From positions 49,877 through 113,876 of the forward strand of contig JBFIPU010000001.1 in NCBI GenBank assembly GCA_041609995.1: a stretch of 64,000 nucleotides of DNA. Direction: 5' to 3'. The notes under the pieces were generated by a model. It saw nothing but the letters and a program-made list of their open reading frames with translations. It was not told where the DNA came from and ran no database searches. Position numbers and translations under genes: made by a program. The stretch comes from JABDOU01 sp041609995. GTDB taxonomy: Bacteria > Actinomycetota > Acidimicrobiia > Spongiisociales > SHLN01. Shown here piece after piece: positions 8,785-15,764 of the stretch (position 1 is the first letter of the stretch; each line of letters starts with the position of its first letter).

Positions 8785-9372
8785 ATGCCTTACATCGAGG
8801 AAATCCACCCTGATGACGCGGTAGGAGCGACCAGGAAGGAATACGAACGGGCCATGCGGAGGGCGGGCCGGATCTGGAACATCGTGGCGATCATGAGCCC
8901 GAACGGAGAGGCCATGCGCGACTCGATGCGGTTCTATGGCACGTTGATGTTCGGCGAGTCGCCCCTGTCCCGTTCCCAGCGCGAGATGATCGCGGTGGTG
9001 ACCTCCCAGGCCAACGAGTGCGACTACTGAATCCGGGCGCACTTACACGACCTCCGGTCGGAGGTCGCCGCCGACCTGGAGCTCCCGGATGAGGAAGCCC
9101 AGGCGCTGGTCGATCGGTTTGCCACCAACTGGCGCACGGCCGGCCTGAATGCGGCCACCGGGGCCCTCCTGGCGCACACGGAGAAGCTGACCCTCGCGCC
9201 CGGCGAGTGCGACGAGCAGGACATCGAACGGTTGCGAGCAGCCGGCTGGGATGACCGCGCCATCCACGACGCCACGCAGGTGTGTTCCTACTTCAACTAC
9301 ATCAACCGGGTCGCCGACTCGCTCGGCGTGGAACCAGAACCCTTCCTGGACGAACTCGGTTACGAGACCTAG
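8785..9372 (+). CDS. AhpD-like peroxidase-related selenoprotein (UGA read as selenocysteine at residue 82)
   Basis: Translated through one in-frame TGA (9028-9030), this is a 195-residue carboxymuconolactone decarboxylase/AhpD-family protein, the usual length for peroxidase-related members. The TGA falls exactly at the second cysteine of the redox motif: C79-D-Y-U82-I-R-A-H86, where relatives have CxxC followed by H. The 113 codons after it are open and match the family to its end (GECDEQDIERLRAAGWDD; SYFNYINRVADSLGVEPEPF). A hairpin with an 8-bp stem and GGUC loop begins 17 bases after the TGA, as expected of a bacterial SECIS. Family members reduce peroxides through the paired residues. The selenocysteine reading is inference from motif, frame and hairpin. 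No sel genes are in the window, so the organism must encode SelA, SelB, SelD and tRNA-Sec elsewhere. Confidence 0.85.
9028..9030 (+). other. In-frame UGA codon, predicted selenocysteine
   Basis: The TGA sits in a conserved redox motif and is flanked on both sides by coding sequence of one family in the same frame, so it is best read as selenocysteine. The alternative is a nonsense mutation or sequencing error of a TGC/TGT cysteine codon, a single-base difference. Confidence 0.8.
9048..9067 (+). promoter_or_regulatory. Candidate bacterial SECIS hairpin
   Basis: Bases 9048-9055 pair perfectly with 9060-9067 (8 bp, mostly G-C) around the four-base loop GGTC (9056-9059). The loop begins with G residues and lies 25 bases after the UGA, inside the 16-37 base range described for bacterial SECIS elements. 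The loop also resembles the GGUC loop recognised by SelB in E. coli formate dehydrogenase mRNA. The hairpin is inside the coding sequence. Confidence 0.75.
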
Positions 9373-9665
9373 CCGTACAACCAGGCGATGCTGGGCAGCC
9401 TCGACCTGGGGCGCCCAACGGCGATGGACCCACAATCCCGGGATCGCTTCGCCCCACTCCTCGCCGATGAGCGTGCGGCCGGGCCAGATGACAGTGGGGC
9501 TCCGCAGCCGGCGGAGCGGCCGCCGTACGAATTCGCCGGTGGGCCGAGATCGGCCCAGCAGAACGGTCTTCAACAGCAGGATGGCACAATCGGTCACGGC
9601 CCGCTGCCGACCCGATGTTTACCCAAAACCCCTCAATGGCTATCGTGTTGAGACCGGAGGTTCGC
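9373..9665. other. Intergenic region with no supported gene
   Basis: About 290 bases between the selenoprotein stop and the membrane-protein start. It contains a good ribosome site for the downstream gene (CCGGAGG at 9654-9660) but no recognisable protein, hairpin or operator. A GC-rich minus-strand frame from 9597 runs into the antisense of the selenoprotein and has no ribosome site. Confidence 0.4.
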
Positions 9666-10355
9666 ATGGCTCAACAATTCGCCGAGCGCCAGACCGGCTT
9701 CGGAATCGGTATCGGAGAGCTGTTCCGAGCCGGAATCCGGGCCTTTTTGGACCACCCGCTGCCGTTGCTCGCCGCCTCCTCCGCCACGTTCCTCACGTAC
9801 GCCGGATTCCGGTATATGGCATCACAGTCCTCGAGTGTCTTGGCCGGTATCGGGTTCGACCTGATCGGCCTCGTGCTGTCGAGTGTCGTAGCCCTCCCTT
9901 GGTACCGGGCCGCCCTCGACGCCGTCGACGGCAGCCGGTCCACGCCGTCCGAGCTGGTCGGTGAGCTGCGCTCGTTCCGGGACCAGTTCGTGGCGTCGCT
10001 CTTCTTCTGGGCCGGGGTGCTGTTCGGACTGCGCTACCTCTTCGGCCTGCCTTCGATCTTCGTCGTGGTGATGTACGCCTTCTACGGATTCGTCGTCTCC
10101 GAGCAGACCCACCCCGGCGGGCTGCGGGCGTTGGGCAAGAGCGTGCTTCTGGGACAGAGGCGGAGGATAGGGATCGGTGCCATCGGGGCCCTCCTGCTGA
10201 TCTTGAACCTCTTCGGTGCGATCGCGCTCGGATTCGAAGACCTCGGCCCGGCCACCAGGTGGGCGCTGACGATCGCCGGATTGCTCGTGACCACCAACGT
10301 GTCAATGGCGATCGGAGCAGTCCTCTACCGGCACGTGCAGAGGAACCCGGCATGA
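9666..10355 (+). CDS. Polytopic membrane protein, first gene of the mannitol PTS locus
   Basis: A 229-residue protein with about five to six hydrophobic segments (for example FLDHPLPLLAASSATFLTY, FVASLFFWAGVLFGLRYLF, IGAIGALLLILNLFGAIALG). I use the ATG at 9666, which follows CCGGAGG at good spacing, rather than an ATG 51 bases upstream. I cannot assign a family; it loosely resembles small bacterial membrane proteins of the glycerophosphodiester-phosphodiesterase membrane-domain type. Its stop overlaps the enzyme I start (ATGA), so it is translated with the PTS genes and might assist the permease or envelope, but this is a guess. Confidence 0.75.
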   Translation: MAQQFAERQTGFGIGIGELFRAGIRAFLDHPLPLLAASSATFLTYAGFRYMASQSSSVLAGIGFDLIGLVLSSVVALPWYRAALDAVDGSRSTPSELVGELRSFRDQFVASLFFWAGVLFGLRYLFGLPSIFVVVMYAFYGFVVSEQTHPGGLRALGKSVLLGQRRRIGIGAIGALLLILNLFGAIALGFEDLGPATRWALTIAGLLVTTNVSMAIGAVLYRHVQRNPA

Positions 10356-12016
10356 TCTCCGGAGCAGGGGCCTCCCACGGCATCGCGATGGGCCCGGTGT
10401 ATGTGGTCGACGAGTCGGAGATCACCATCCCCGAGTTCGAGGATCCGACCGGCGCCTTTGCAGAAGCAGCGGCCGCGGTAGCCGAAGGATTGCGGGATGC
10501 GGCCAAAACCGCTTCTGAAGCCGGGCGGCACGAAGCGGCCGAGATCCTGACAGCCCAGGCCATGATGGCCGAAGACGAGATGCTGGCGATGTCCGTGGGC
10601 GAAAACCTGGCCGGCGGCCGATCACTCGACGAGGCGGTGACCGACGCCGCCGCGGGCGTCGCCAATGTGCTGGCGAGCCTGGACGATCCCTACCTGGCGG
10701 CGCGAGCAGCCGACGTCGCCGAGATCGCCGAGAGGATCAGGCGCCAGCTCGCCGGCTTGTCGCAGGTTCGTATCGCCAACACCGAGCCGGCGGTCATCGT
10801 CGCCTCCATGTTGACCGCCGCCGATACAGCAGTCATGGATCCCCGATCGGTACTGGGGTTGCTGACCGAGACCGGCGGTCCGACCGGCCACGTGGCCGTC
10901 ATTGCCCGCTCACTGGCCATCCCGGCGGTGGTCGGAGTCGAGCGAATCATTGCCGAGGCGGAGGGGGCGGAGACGGTGGCCTTCGACGGCAGCACCGGCG
11001 AGATCGTGCTGGATCCGGACGCAGAGCAGCTGGCCGATTTCCAGAACCGGGCAGCAACCTATCGGAGCATGGTCGAGGCAGCCCGGGCATACCGCGGAGT
11101 CTTTGTCTCGGTGAACGGCCGGCGGGTACATGTGGCAGCCAACGTCGGGACCCCGGACGATCTGGACGCAGCGATCGAGGTCAGGGCCGATGGAATCGGC
11201 CTGTTTCGCACCGAGTTCTTGTACCTGGGCCGCAATTCGCCACCGACACAGGACGAGCAATTCGAGCTGTATCGCAGGGCAGCCGAGGCATTTTCCGACC
11301 CGGTGGTGATCCGCACGTTTGACATCGGGGGCGACAAGCCCGCCTCATACATCGGCGTCTCCAACGAGGAGAACCCGTTCCTCGGTGTGCGGGGGGTGCG
11401 GCTCTATGGCCGGGCGAACGACGTGTTCAAAGAGCAGGCCAAGGCGGTGGCAAGGGCAGCCGTGGCCGGGGACGTCTGGATGATGGTGCCCATGATCGCC
11501 ACGGTCTCCGACTTTCTGCAGGCGCGTTCACTGGTCGAAGAGGCGACACGGGAACTGGATTCCTCTGGGATCGAATGGGCGCCATTCAAGGTCGGTGTCA
11601 TGATCGAGGTTCCCTCGGCCGCCCTGGTGGCAGACCGTCTGGCCCGACATGCCGACTTTTTCAGCATCGGCACCAACGATTTGACCCAGTACACGATGGC
11701 GGCCGACCGCACCTCGGGCGACCTGGCCCATTACGCCGATCCTCTCCATCCGGCGGTGCTGCACCTCTGCCACACGACGGCGGTGGCGGCTCGCTCCGCC
11801 GGGATCTCGGTATCTGTTTGTGGAGAGGCGGCGTCTGACCTGGCCGCTGCCACGTTGTTCATGGACATGGGGATGGACAAGCTGTCGGTCTCGAGCCCGC
11901 GCGTCGATGTCGTCAAAGCCCACATCGCCGACACCGCGTCCGACGAAGAGCGGCTGGCGGCCTCTCTGCAAGCTGAATCGGCCGAAACAGTTCGTGGTAT
12001 CGCCGCGGGGTCATGA
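10352..12016 (+). CDS. ptsI: Phosphoenolpyruvate-protein phosphotransferase (PTS enzyme I)
   Basis: A 554-residue cytoplasmic enzyme I, near normal family length. It autophosphorylates from PEP and passes phosphate to HPr. The N-terminal domain carries the phospho-histidine H180 in GGPTGHVAVIARS. The C-terminal PEP-binding barrel has GLFRTEFLYLGR, FDIGGDKP, NPFLGVRGVRL and the catalytic cysteine C490 in VCGEAASD. The start MISGAGASHGIA is typical and is preceded by AGAGGAA. It overlaps the membrane protein upstream and the regulator downstream by four bases each, so it belongs to this operon rather than to a separate general PTS locus. Confidence 0.93.
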   Translation: MISGAGASHGIAMGPVYVVDESEITIPEFEDPTGAFAEAAAAVAEGLRDAAKTASEAGRHEAAEILTAQAMMAEDEMLAMSVGENLAGGRSLDEAVTDAAAGVANVLASLDDPYLAARAADVAEIAERIRRQLAGLSQVRIANTEPAVIVASMLTAADTAVMDPRSVLGLLTETGGPTGHVAVIARSLAIPAVVGVERIIAEAEGAETVAFDGSTGEIVLDPDAEQLADFQNRAATYRSMVEAARAYRGVFVSVNGRRVHVAANVGTPDDLDAAIEVRADGIGLFRTEFLYLGRNSPPTQDEQFELYRRAAEAFSDPVVIRTFDIGGDKPASYIGVSNEENPFLGVRGVRLYGRANDVFKEQAKAVARAAVAGDVWMMVPMIATVSDFLQARSLVEEATRELDSSGIEWAPFKVGVMIEVPSAALVADRLARHADFFSIGTNDLTQYTMAADRTSGDLAHYADPLHPAVLHLCHTTAVAARSAGISVSVCGEAASDLAAATLFMDMGMDKLSVSSPRVDVVKAHIADTASDEERLAASLQAESAETVRGIAAGS

Positions 12017-13527
12017 CGCTCCCGCTCGACAGCCGCCAGGTCCGCATGATGCGGTGGTTGTTGAATCAGGACGGGCCTCAGAGCACCGGCGCCATGGCGA
12101 CCGACCTCGGCTTGAGCGAGCGGGTCGTCCGCTATCGATTGACCGGTATCGAGCGCTACCTGCGCGGCCACGGGCTCGAGCTGGCAAAGAAACGCGGTGT
12201 GGGAATCTGGATCGAAGGAGGTCAGGGGGCCCTGTCCCGGTTGCGCAGCGAGATCCGGGAGACATCGGCTTCGGCTCCGCGGGTGTTCGCCCGGGACGAG
12301 CGCTTCGATCTGCTTCGCGCCAAGCTCCTGACTTCTTCGCCAAACGCTGTCTCGCTGGAGCGACTCCATGAGGATCTCCAGGTGTCGAAGACGTCGGCCC
12401 GACGGGACGCCAAACGGGCCGAACCATGGCTGGAGCACCAGGGCCTCGTGCTTTCTCGAAAACCAGGCGTGGGCCTCACCATCATCGGTCCTGAGCTCTC
12501 GGTCCGGCGGGCGATCGTCAAGCTGATTCTGGAAGTGGTTCCGGCCGAGTTGCTGCGATCATTCATCTCGACGGAAACCCTGGACGCCCCTGCGGTGCGG
12601 CTATCGGCCGGCATGACCGAGTTCCTCGAGGAGTTTCCCCTACATCGGTGCTGGCAGATCTCCAAATCACACCCATCACTCGAGACGTTGGCCGAGGAAG
12701 GGGAGCTCATTCTGCCTGTGTTCCTCGCGACCAGTGTCGCCCGATTGCGAGACGGTCACACCGTTGCGATGGAGCCCGGCCAGCTGCGCTCCCTGCTCGA
12801 CCACCCGATTGCGGATGCCGCCCGGCTCATTGCCGGCGACGTGAGCGAATTGGCCGGCGTTGGCCTCACCGAAGAAGACATCGCCGCCATTGCCGAACTG
12901 GTGCTGGGACTGGTGTCGCTGCAAGAGACCATCGAACCGCCGGCGGCTCCGGAGGAGCTCGTCACGAAGATGATGGGTTTGGCCGCTACCCGACTCCACC
13001 CCATCCTGGAGGCCGACATCGAGCTGCGGCGAGGTTTGAGCCAGCATCTCGAACGCCTCGTCATCCGGCTGCGGTACCGGCTTCCGGTGCACAACCCGCT
13101 GTTGGCCGAAGTGTCGGAGCGCTATCCGGCGGTCCACATCGTTGCCGGAGAACTCGCCAGGCTGGTCGAGGACGAGGTGGGTGCGGCGCTACCCGAGGAC
13201 GAGGTGGGGTTCATCACCATGTACTTGTCGGGTGCCATGGAGCGCACCCACCTGTGGCCGCGCCGGCGGGCCGTGGTCGTGTGCCCCAGCGGAGTGGCGA
13301 CCGCTTGGATTCTCGTTTCGCGCATTCAGGCAGAATTCCCACAGCTCGAGCTCGTCGACGTGGTCTCGGCGCGGGAGGTCGACGAGGAAACGCTGGAGAC
13401 CGATATCGTCATCTCGACGGTGCCCTTGGACGGCAGATCGCCAGAGTCGGACCCGCCCACGATCGTCGTCAATCCGCTCCTCCTCGCCGATGACGTCCGA
13501 AGCATTTCCCAGAGCATCGCCCGCTAG
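12013..13527 (+). CDS. MtlR-type PRD-containing transcriptional regulator (BglG/MtlR family)
   Basis: A 504-residue regulator. Residues about 1-130 hold two winged helix-turn-helix units (TGAMATDLGLSERVVRYRL; SLERLHEDLQVSKTSARRD). Two PTS regulation domains follow, with histidines such as those in ATRLHPIL, PVHNPLL and YPAVHIVAG. An EIIB-like domain closes the protein (VVVCPSGVATAWILVSRIQAEF). The EIIA-like domain of longer MtlR proteins is missing. Phosphorylation of the PRDs by HPr and of the EIIB-like domain by EIIA normally tunes such activators to sugar supply. Its position directly before the mannitol EIIC gene makes it the likely regulator of that operon. It overlaps ptsI by ATGA. Confidence 0.82.
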   Translation: MTLPLDSRQVRMMRWLLNQDGPQSTGAMATDLGLSERVVRYRLTGIERYLRGHGLELAKKRGVGIWIEGGQGALSRLRSEIRETSASAPRVFARDERFDLLRAKLLTSSPNAVSLERLHEDLQVSKTSARRDAKRAEPWLEHQGLVLSRKPGVGLTIIGPELSVRRAIVKLILEVVPAELLRSFISTETLDAPAVRLSAGMTEFLEEFPLHRCWQISKSHPSLETLAEEGELILPVFLATSVARLRDGHTVAMEPGQLRSLLDHPIADAARLIAGDVSELAGVGLTEEDIAAIAELVLGLVSLQETIEPPAAPEELVTKMMGLAATRLHPILEADIELRRGLSQHLERLVIRLRYRLPVHNPLLAEVSERYPAVHIVAGELARLVEDEVGAALPEDEVGFITMYLSGAMERTHLWPRRRAVVVCPSGVATAWILVSRIQAEFPQLELVDVVSAREVDEETLETDIVISTVPLDGRSPESDPPTIVVNPLLLADDVRSISQSIAR

Positions 13528-13541
13528 ACCCGAAACACGTG

Positions 13542-13585
13542 ACTTGTGACAGTCCCTCCTCTCATCGACCACATTTGTCACAAGT
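13542..13585. promoter_or_regulatory. 10-bp inverted repeat upstream of mtlA, candidate MtlR operator or RNA switch
   Basis: ACTTGTGACA (13542-13551) and TGTCACAAGT (13576-13585) are perfect inverted copies 24 bases apart, in the 238-base gap between the regulator and the EIIC gene. The half TTGTCACA resembles the half-sites reported for MtlR operators of Firmicutes. Read as RNA it could form a 10-bp stem with a 24-base loop. Binding by the adjacent regulator is inference. Confidence 0.5.
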
Positions 13586-13765
13586 AGCCCATTCCAAATT
13601 GGCACTTGCCGAAGGGGGCCAAAGCCGCGACGATGAAAGCACCCATGGGAGGCAACTCCGACCGGGGAGGCATGCTCGGTCCTGGCGGCGAGTCTTTTTG
13701 ACCGAAGGACACCCTCGGCCCGAACACCAAGGAAATCGCGCTCGACTGAGGAGGAGCAAGCGCAC

Positions 13766-14917
13766 ATGAAAGAAACAATTCAGCGGCTAGGTGGTTTCCT
13801 CGCCGGCATGGTGATCCCCAACTTGGGGGCCTTCATTGCCTGGGGACTGATAACCGCCCTCGTCATCCCAACCGGGTGGCTGGCCGAATACACCGGCCTC
13901 AACTGGGACTGGGATCTCATCACCGGCAACATCGTCGGCCCGATGATCGTCTACCTGCTGCCCCTGCTGATCGCATACACCGGCGGCAAGATGGTGCACG
14001 GGCACCGCGGCGGCGTGCTTGGTGCAGTGGCCGCCATGGGCGTGATCGGCGGCTCTGCCTTCGAGCTCGCCTCCGGCGCGTCTGGTGATCCGCCCCAGTT
14101 CCTCGGCGCCATGCTGATCGGCCCCCTGGCCGGTTGGGTGATGAGCAAGATCGACCACTGGCTCGAGGACCGCACCCCCGCCGGCTTCGAGATGTTGTAC
14201 AACAACTTCTCGCAGGGCATCGCGGGGGTGTTTCTGGTCGGACTCGGTTATCTGATCATCGGACCGGTCATGGGCGCCATCGCGAGCGCGTTCGGAAACA
14301 TGGTCGAAGCCATCACCGACGCCGGACTGCTGCCCCTGGCGGACATCCCGATCGAGGTTGGCAAGGTTCTGTTCCTGAACAACGCCATCAACCACGGAGT
14401 GCTCACGCCGCTCGGGACGATCGATGCCGCCGAGACGGGCAAGTCGATCTATTACATGCTCGAGTCGAACCCGGGCCCGGGCCTCGGCCTGCTGGGCGCC
14501 TATTGGTTCGCCGGCAAGGGCTTGGCGAAGCTGTCGGCACCCGGGTCGATCATCATCCACTTCTTCGGAGGCATCCACGAGGTGTACTTCCCGTATGTGC
14601 TGATGAACCCCGTGATGATCGGTGCCATGTGGGCCGGCGGCATCACGGCCGACCTGACGTTCGTGGCCACGGACGCCGGGCTGGTCGGGCCACCGTCCCC
14701 CGGGTCGATATTCGCCTACCTGGCACTGCTACCGCCCGCAGGAGGCGCGTTTGGCGTCTTACTGGGCGTGGCGGTGGGAGCCATTGCCGCCTTTGTCGTC
14801 GGCGTGGTTCTACTAAGGCTGTTCCCCGTGAGAGACATGGAGGACACCGACGCCGATCTCGAGCTCGGCGACGCACTGCCCGACATCCCTGGTCTGACAA
14901 TGCCAGGCCAGGCCTGA
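13766..14917 (+). CDS. mtlA: PTS mannitol-specific EIIC permease
   Basis: A 383-residue polytopic membrane protein matching the mannitol EIIC domain (LGGFLAGMVIPNLGAFIAWG; MVHGHRGGVLGAVAAMGVI; FFGGIHEVYFPYVLMNP). The GGIHE motif is the substrate-binding signature of the mannitol/fructose EIIC class. In E. coli this domain is fused to EIIB and EIIA; here it ends after EIIC, and the other domains are separate genes downstream. It moves mannitol inward while EIIB phosphorylates it. The ATG follows AGGAGGAGC. A strong hairpin separates it from the EIIB gene. Confidence 0.92.
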   Translation: MKETIQRLGGFLAGMVIPNLGAFIAWGLITALVIPTGWLAEYTGLNWDWDLITGNIVGPMIVYLLPLLIAYTGGKMVHGHRGGVLGAVAAMGVIGGSAFELASGASGDPPQFLGAMLIGPLAGWVMSKIDHWLEDRTPAGFEMLYNNFSQGIAGVFLVGLGYLIIGPVMGAIASAFGNMVEAITDAGLLPLADIPIEVGKVLFLNNAINHGVLTPLGTIDAAETGKSIYYMLESNPGPGLGLLGAYWFAGKGLAKLSAPGSIIIHFFGGIHEVYFPYVLMNPVMIGAMWAGGITADLTFVATDAGLVGPPSPGSIFAYLALLPPAGGAFGVLLGVAVGAIAAFVVGVVLLRLFPVRDMEDTDADLELGDALPDIPGLTMPGQA

Positions 14918-14931
14918 TAGCAACGCACATG

Positions 14932-14967
14932 GGAGGGGAAGGAAAGATGCGTCTTTCCTTCCCCTCC
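14932..14967 (+). promoter_or_regulatory. Strong intercistronic hairpin between EIIC and EIIB genes
   Basis: Bases 14932-14947 pair perfectly with 14952-14967 (16 bp) around the loop TGCG. The left arm is all purine and the right arm all pyrimidine. No U-run follows, so it is more likely an mRNA stabiliser, processing site or partial attenuator that sets the EIIC to EIIB ratio than a full terminator. The EIIB ATG is 26 bases downstream. Confidence 0.7.
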
Positions 14968-14993
14968 TCCATTTCTGAACCAGAGGGATTGCC

Positions 14994-15323
14994 ATGACCG
15001 ACAAGACCGTCAAACAACCGAGCGACGTGCGCCTGATCGTGTTCGCCTGCGAGGCGGGCATGGGCTCATCGCTGATGGGGGCCAACCAGCTGAAGAAGAT
15101 GATCAAGAAGGCAAAGCTCGACATCCAGGTCATCCATTCACCCGTCCAGCAGATACCCGACCATGCCGACGTTGTCCTCGTCCACAACGGGATGGCGAGA
15201 CAGGCCAAAGCGAAGATCCCAACGGCCGCCATCGTCCCGTTCACGATGTATTTCAACGACCCGGCGGTGAAAGGGCTCGTTGCCAAACTCCAGGCCGGCG
15301 AACCCATCGAATCCGCACTCTGA
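14994..15323 (+). CDS. PTS mannitol-specific EIIB
   Basis: A 109-residue stand-alone EIIB domain. The phosphorylated cysteine is C19 in VFACEAGMGSSLMGA, the P-loop signature of mannitol EIIB. It takes phosphate from EIIA (next gene) and transfers it to mannitol bound at EIIC. The usual length for an isolated EIIB is about 100 residues. It follows EIIC by 76 bases and precedes EIIA by only 3 bases. Confidence 0.9.
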   Translation: MTDKTVKQPSDVRLIVFACEAGMGSSLMGANQLKKMIKKAKLDIQVIHSPVQQIPDHADVVLVHNGMARQAKAKIPTAAIVPFTMYFNDPAVKGLVAKLQAGEPIESAL

Positions 15324-15326
15324 TCA

Positions 15327-15764
15327 ATGAGCAGCAATGAGATTTTGTCGCTCGACGACATTCGCGTAGGACAAGCTGCGGCCTCCCAGGCCGAGGCAAT
15401 CGACGCCGCCGGGGCGATGCTCGTGGCCCGCGGGCTGGTGGGCTCGGACTACGTAGACGCCATGCACAAGCGGGAAGAGTCCGTTTCCACGTATATGGGA
15501 AACGGCGTCGCTCTGCCCCACGGCACCTTCGAGGTCAAGGAGAGTGTGGAGGGGACCGGCATCGTGGTCCTGCAGTATCCCGATGGTGTCGAGTGGGGCA
15601 CGGCGGGCATCGCCCACCTCGTGATCGGGCTGGCTGCCGAGGGCGATGATCACATCGACATCCTCAGCCAGCTCGCAGAGGTCCTGCAGGACGAAGAGGT
15701 GTGCCAACAATTGGGGACGACCGACGACCCGAAAGAGATCTACGAGGCCTTACAACCCGCATGA
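15327..15764 (+). CDS. mtlF: PTS mannitol/fructose-type EIIA
   Basis: A 145-residue EIIA domain of the fructose-mannitol type. The phospho-histidine is H65 in GNGVALPHGTFE. It accepts phosphate from HPr and hands it to EIIB. The stop overlaps the start of the dehydrogenase-HPr fusion by ATGA. No usual Shine-Dalgarno is seen at its start, which lies directly behind the EIIB stop, so translational coupling is likely. Confidence 0.9.
   Translation: MSSNEILSLDDIRVGQAAASQAEAIDAAGAMLVARGLVGSDYVDAMHKREESVSTYMGNGVALPHGTFEVKESVEGTGIVVLQYPDGVEWGTAGIAHLVIGLAAEGDDHIDILSQLAEVLQDEEVCQQLGTTDDPKEIYEALQPA

Noticed and set aside
8679..8786. N-terminal extension of the TerC protein to ATG 8786
   Set aside because: It would overlap the divergent selenoprotein start and adds a hydrophilic leader not seen in the family; GTG 8678 fits better, though no clear ribosome site decides it.
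9043..9597. Minus-strand open frame of 184 codons opposite the selenoprotein end
   Set aside because: Most of it is antisense to the selenoprotein, it has no ribosome site, and its sequence matches no family. The first 70 codons have coding-like third positions, so a short relic cannot be fully excluded.
13592..13620. Sigma-54 promoter (TGGCAC followed by TTGC)
   Set aside because: TTGC follows TGGCAC directly instead of after five bases, and sigma-54 is generally absent from actinobacteria.
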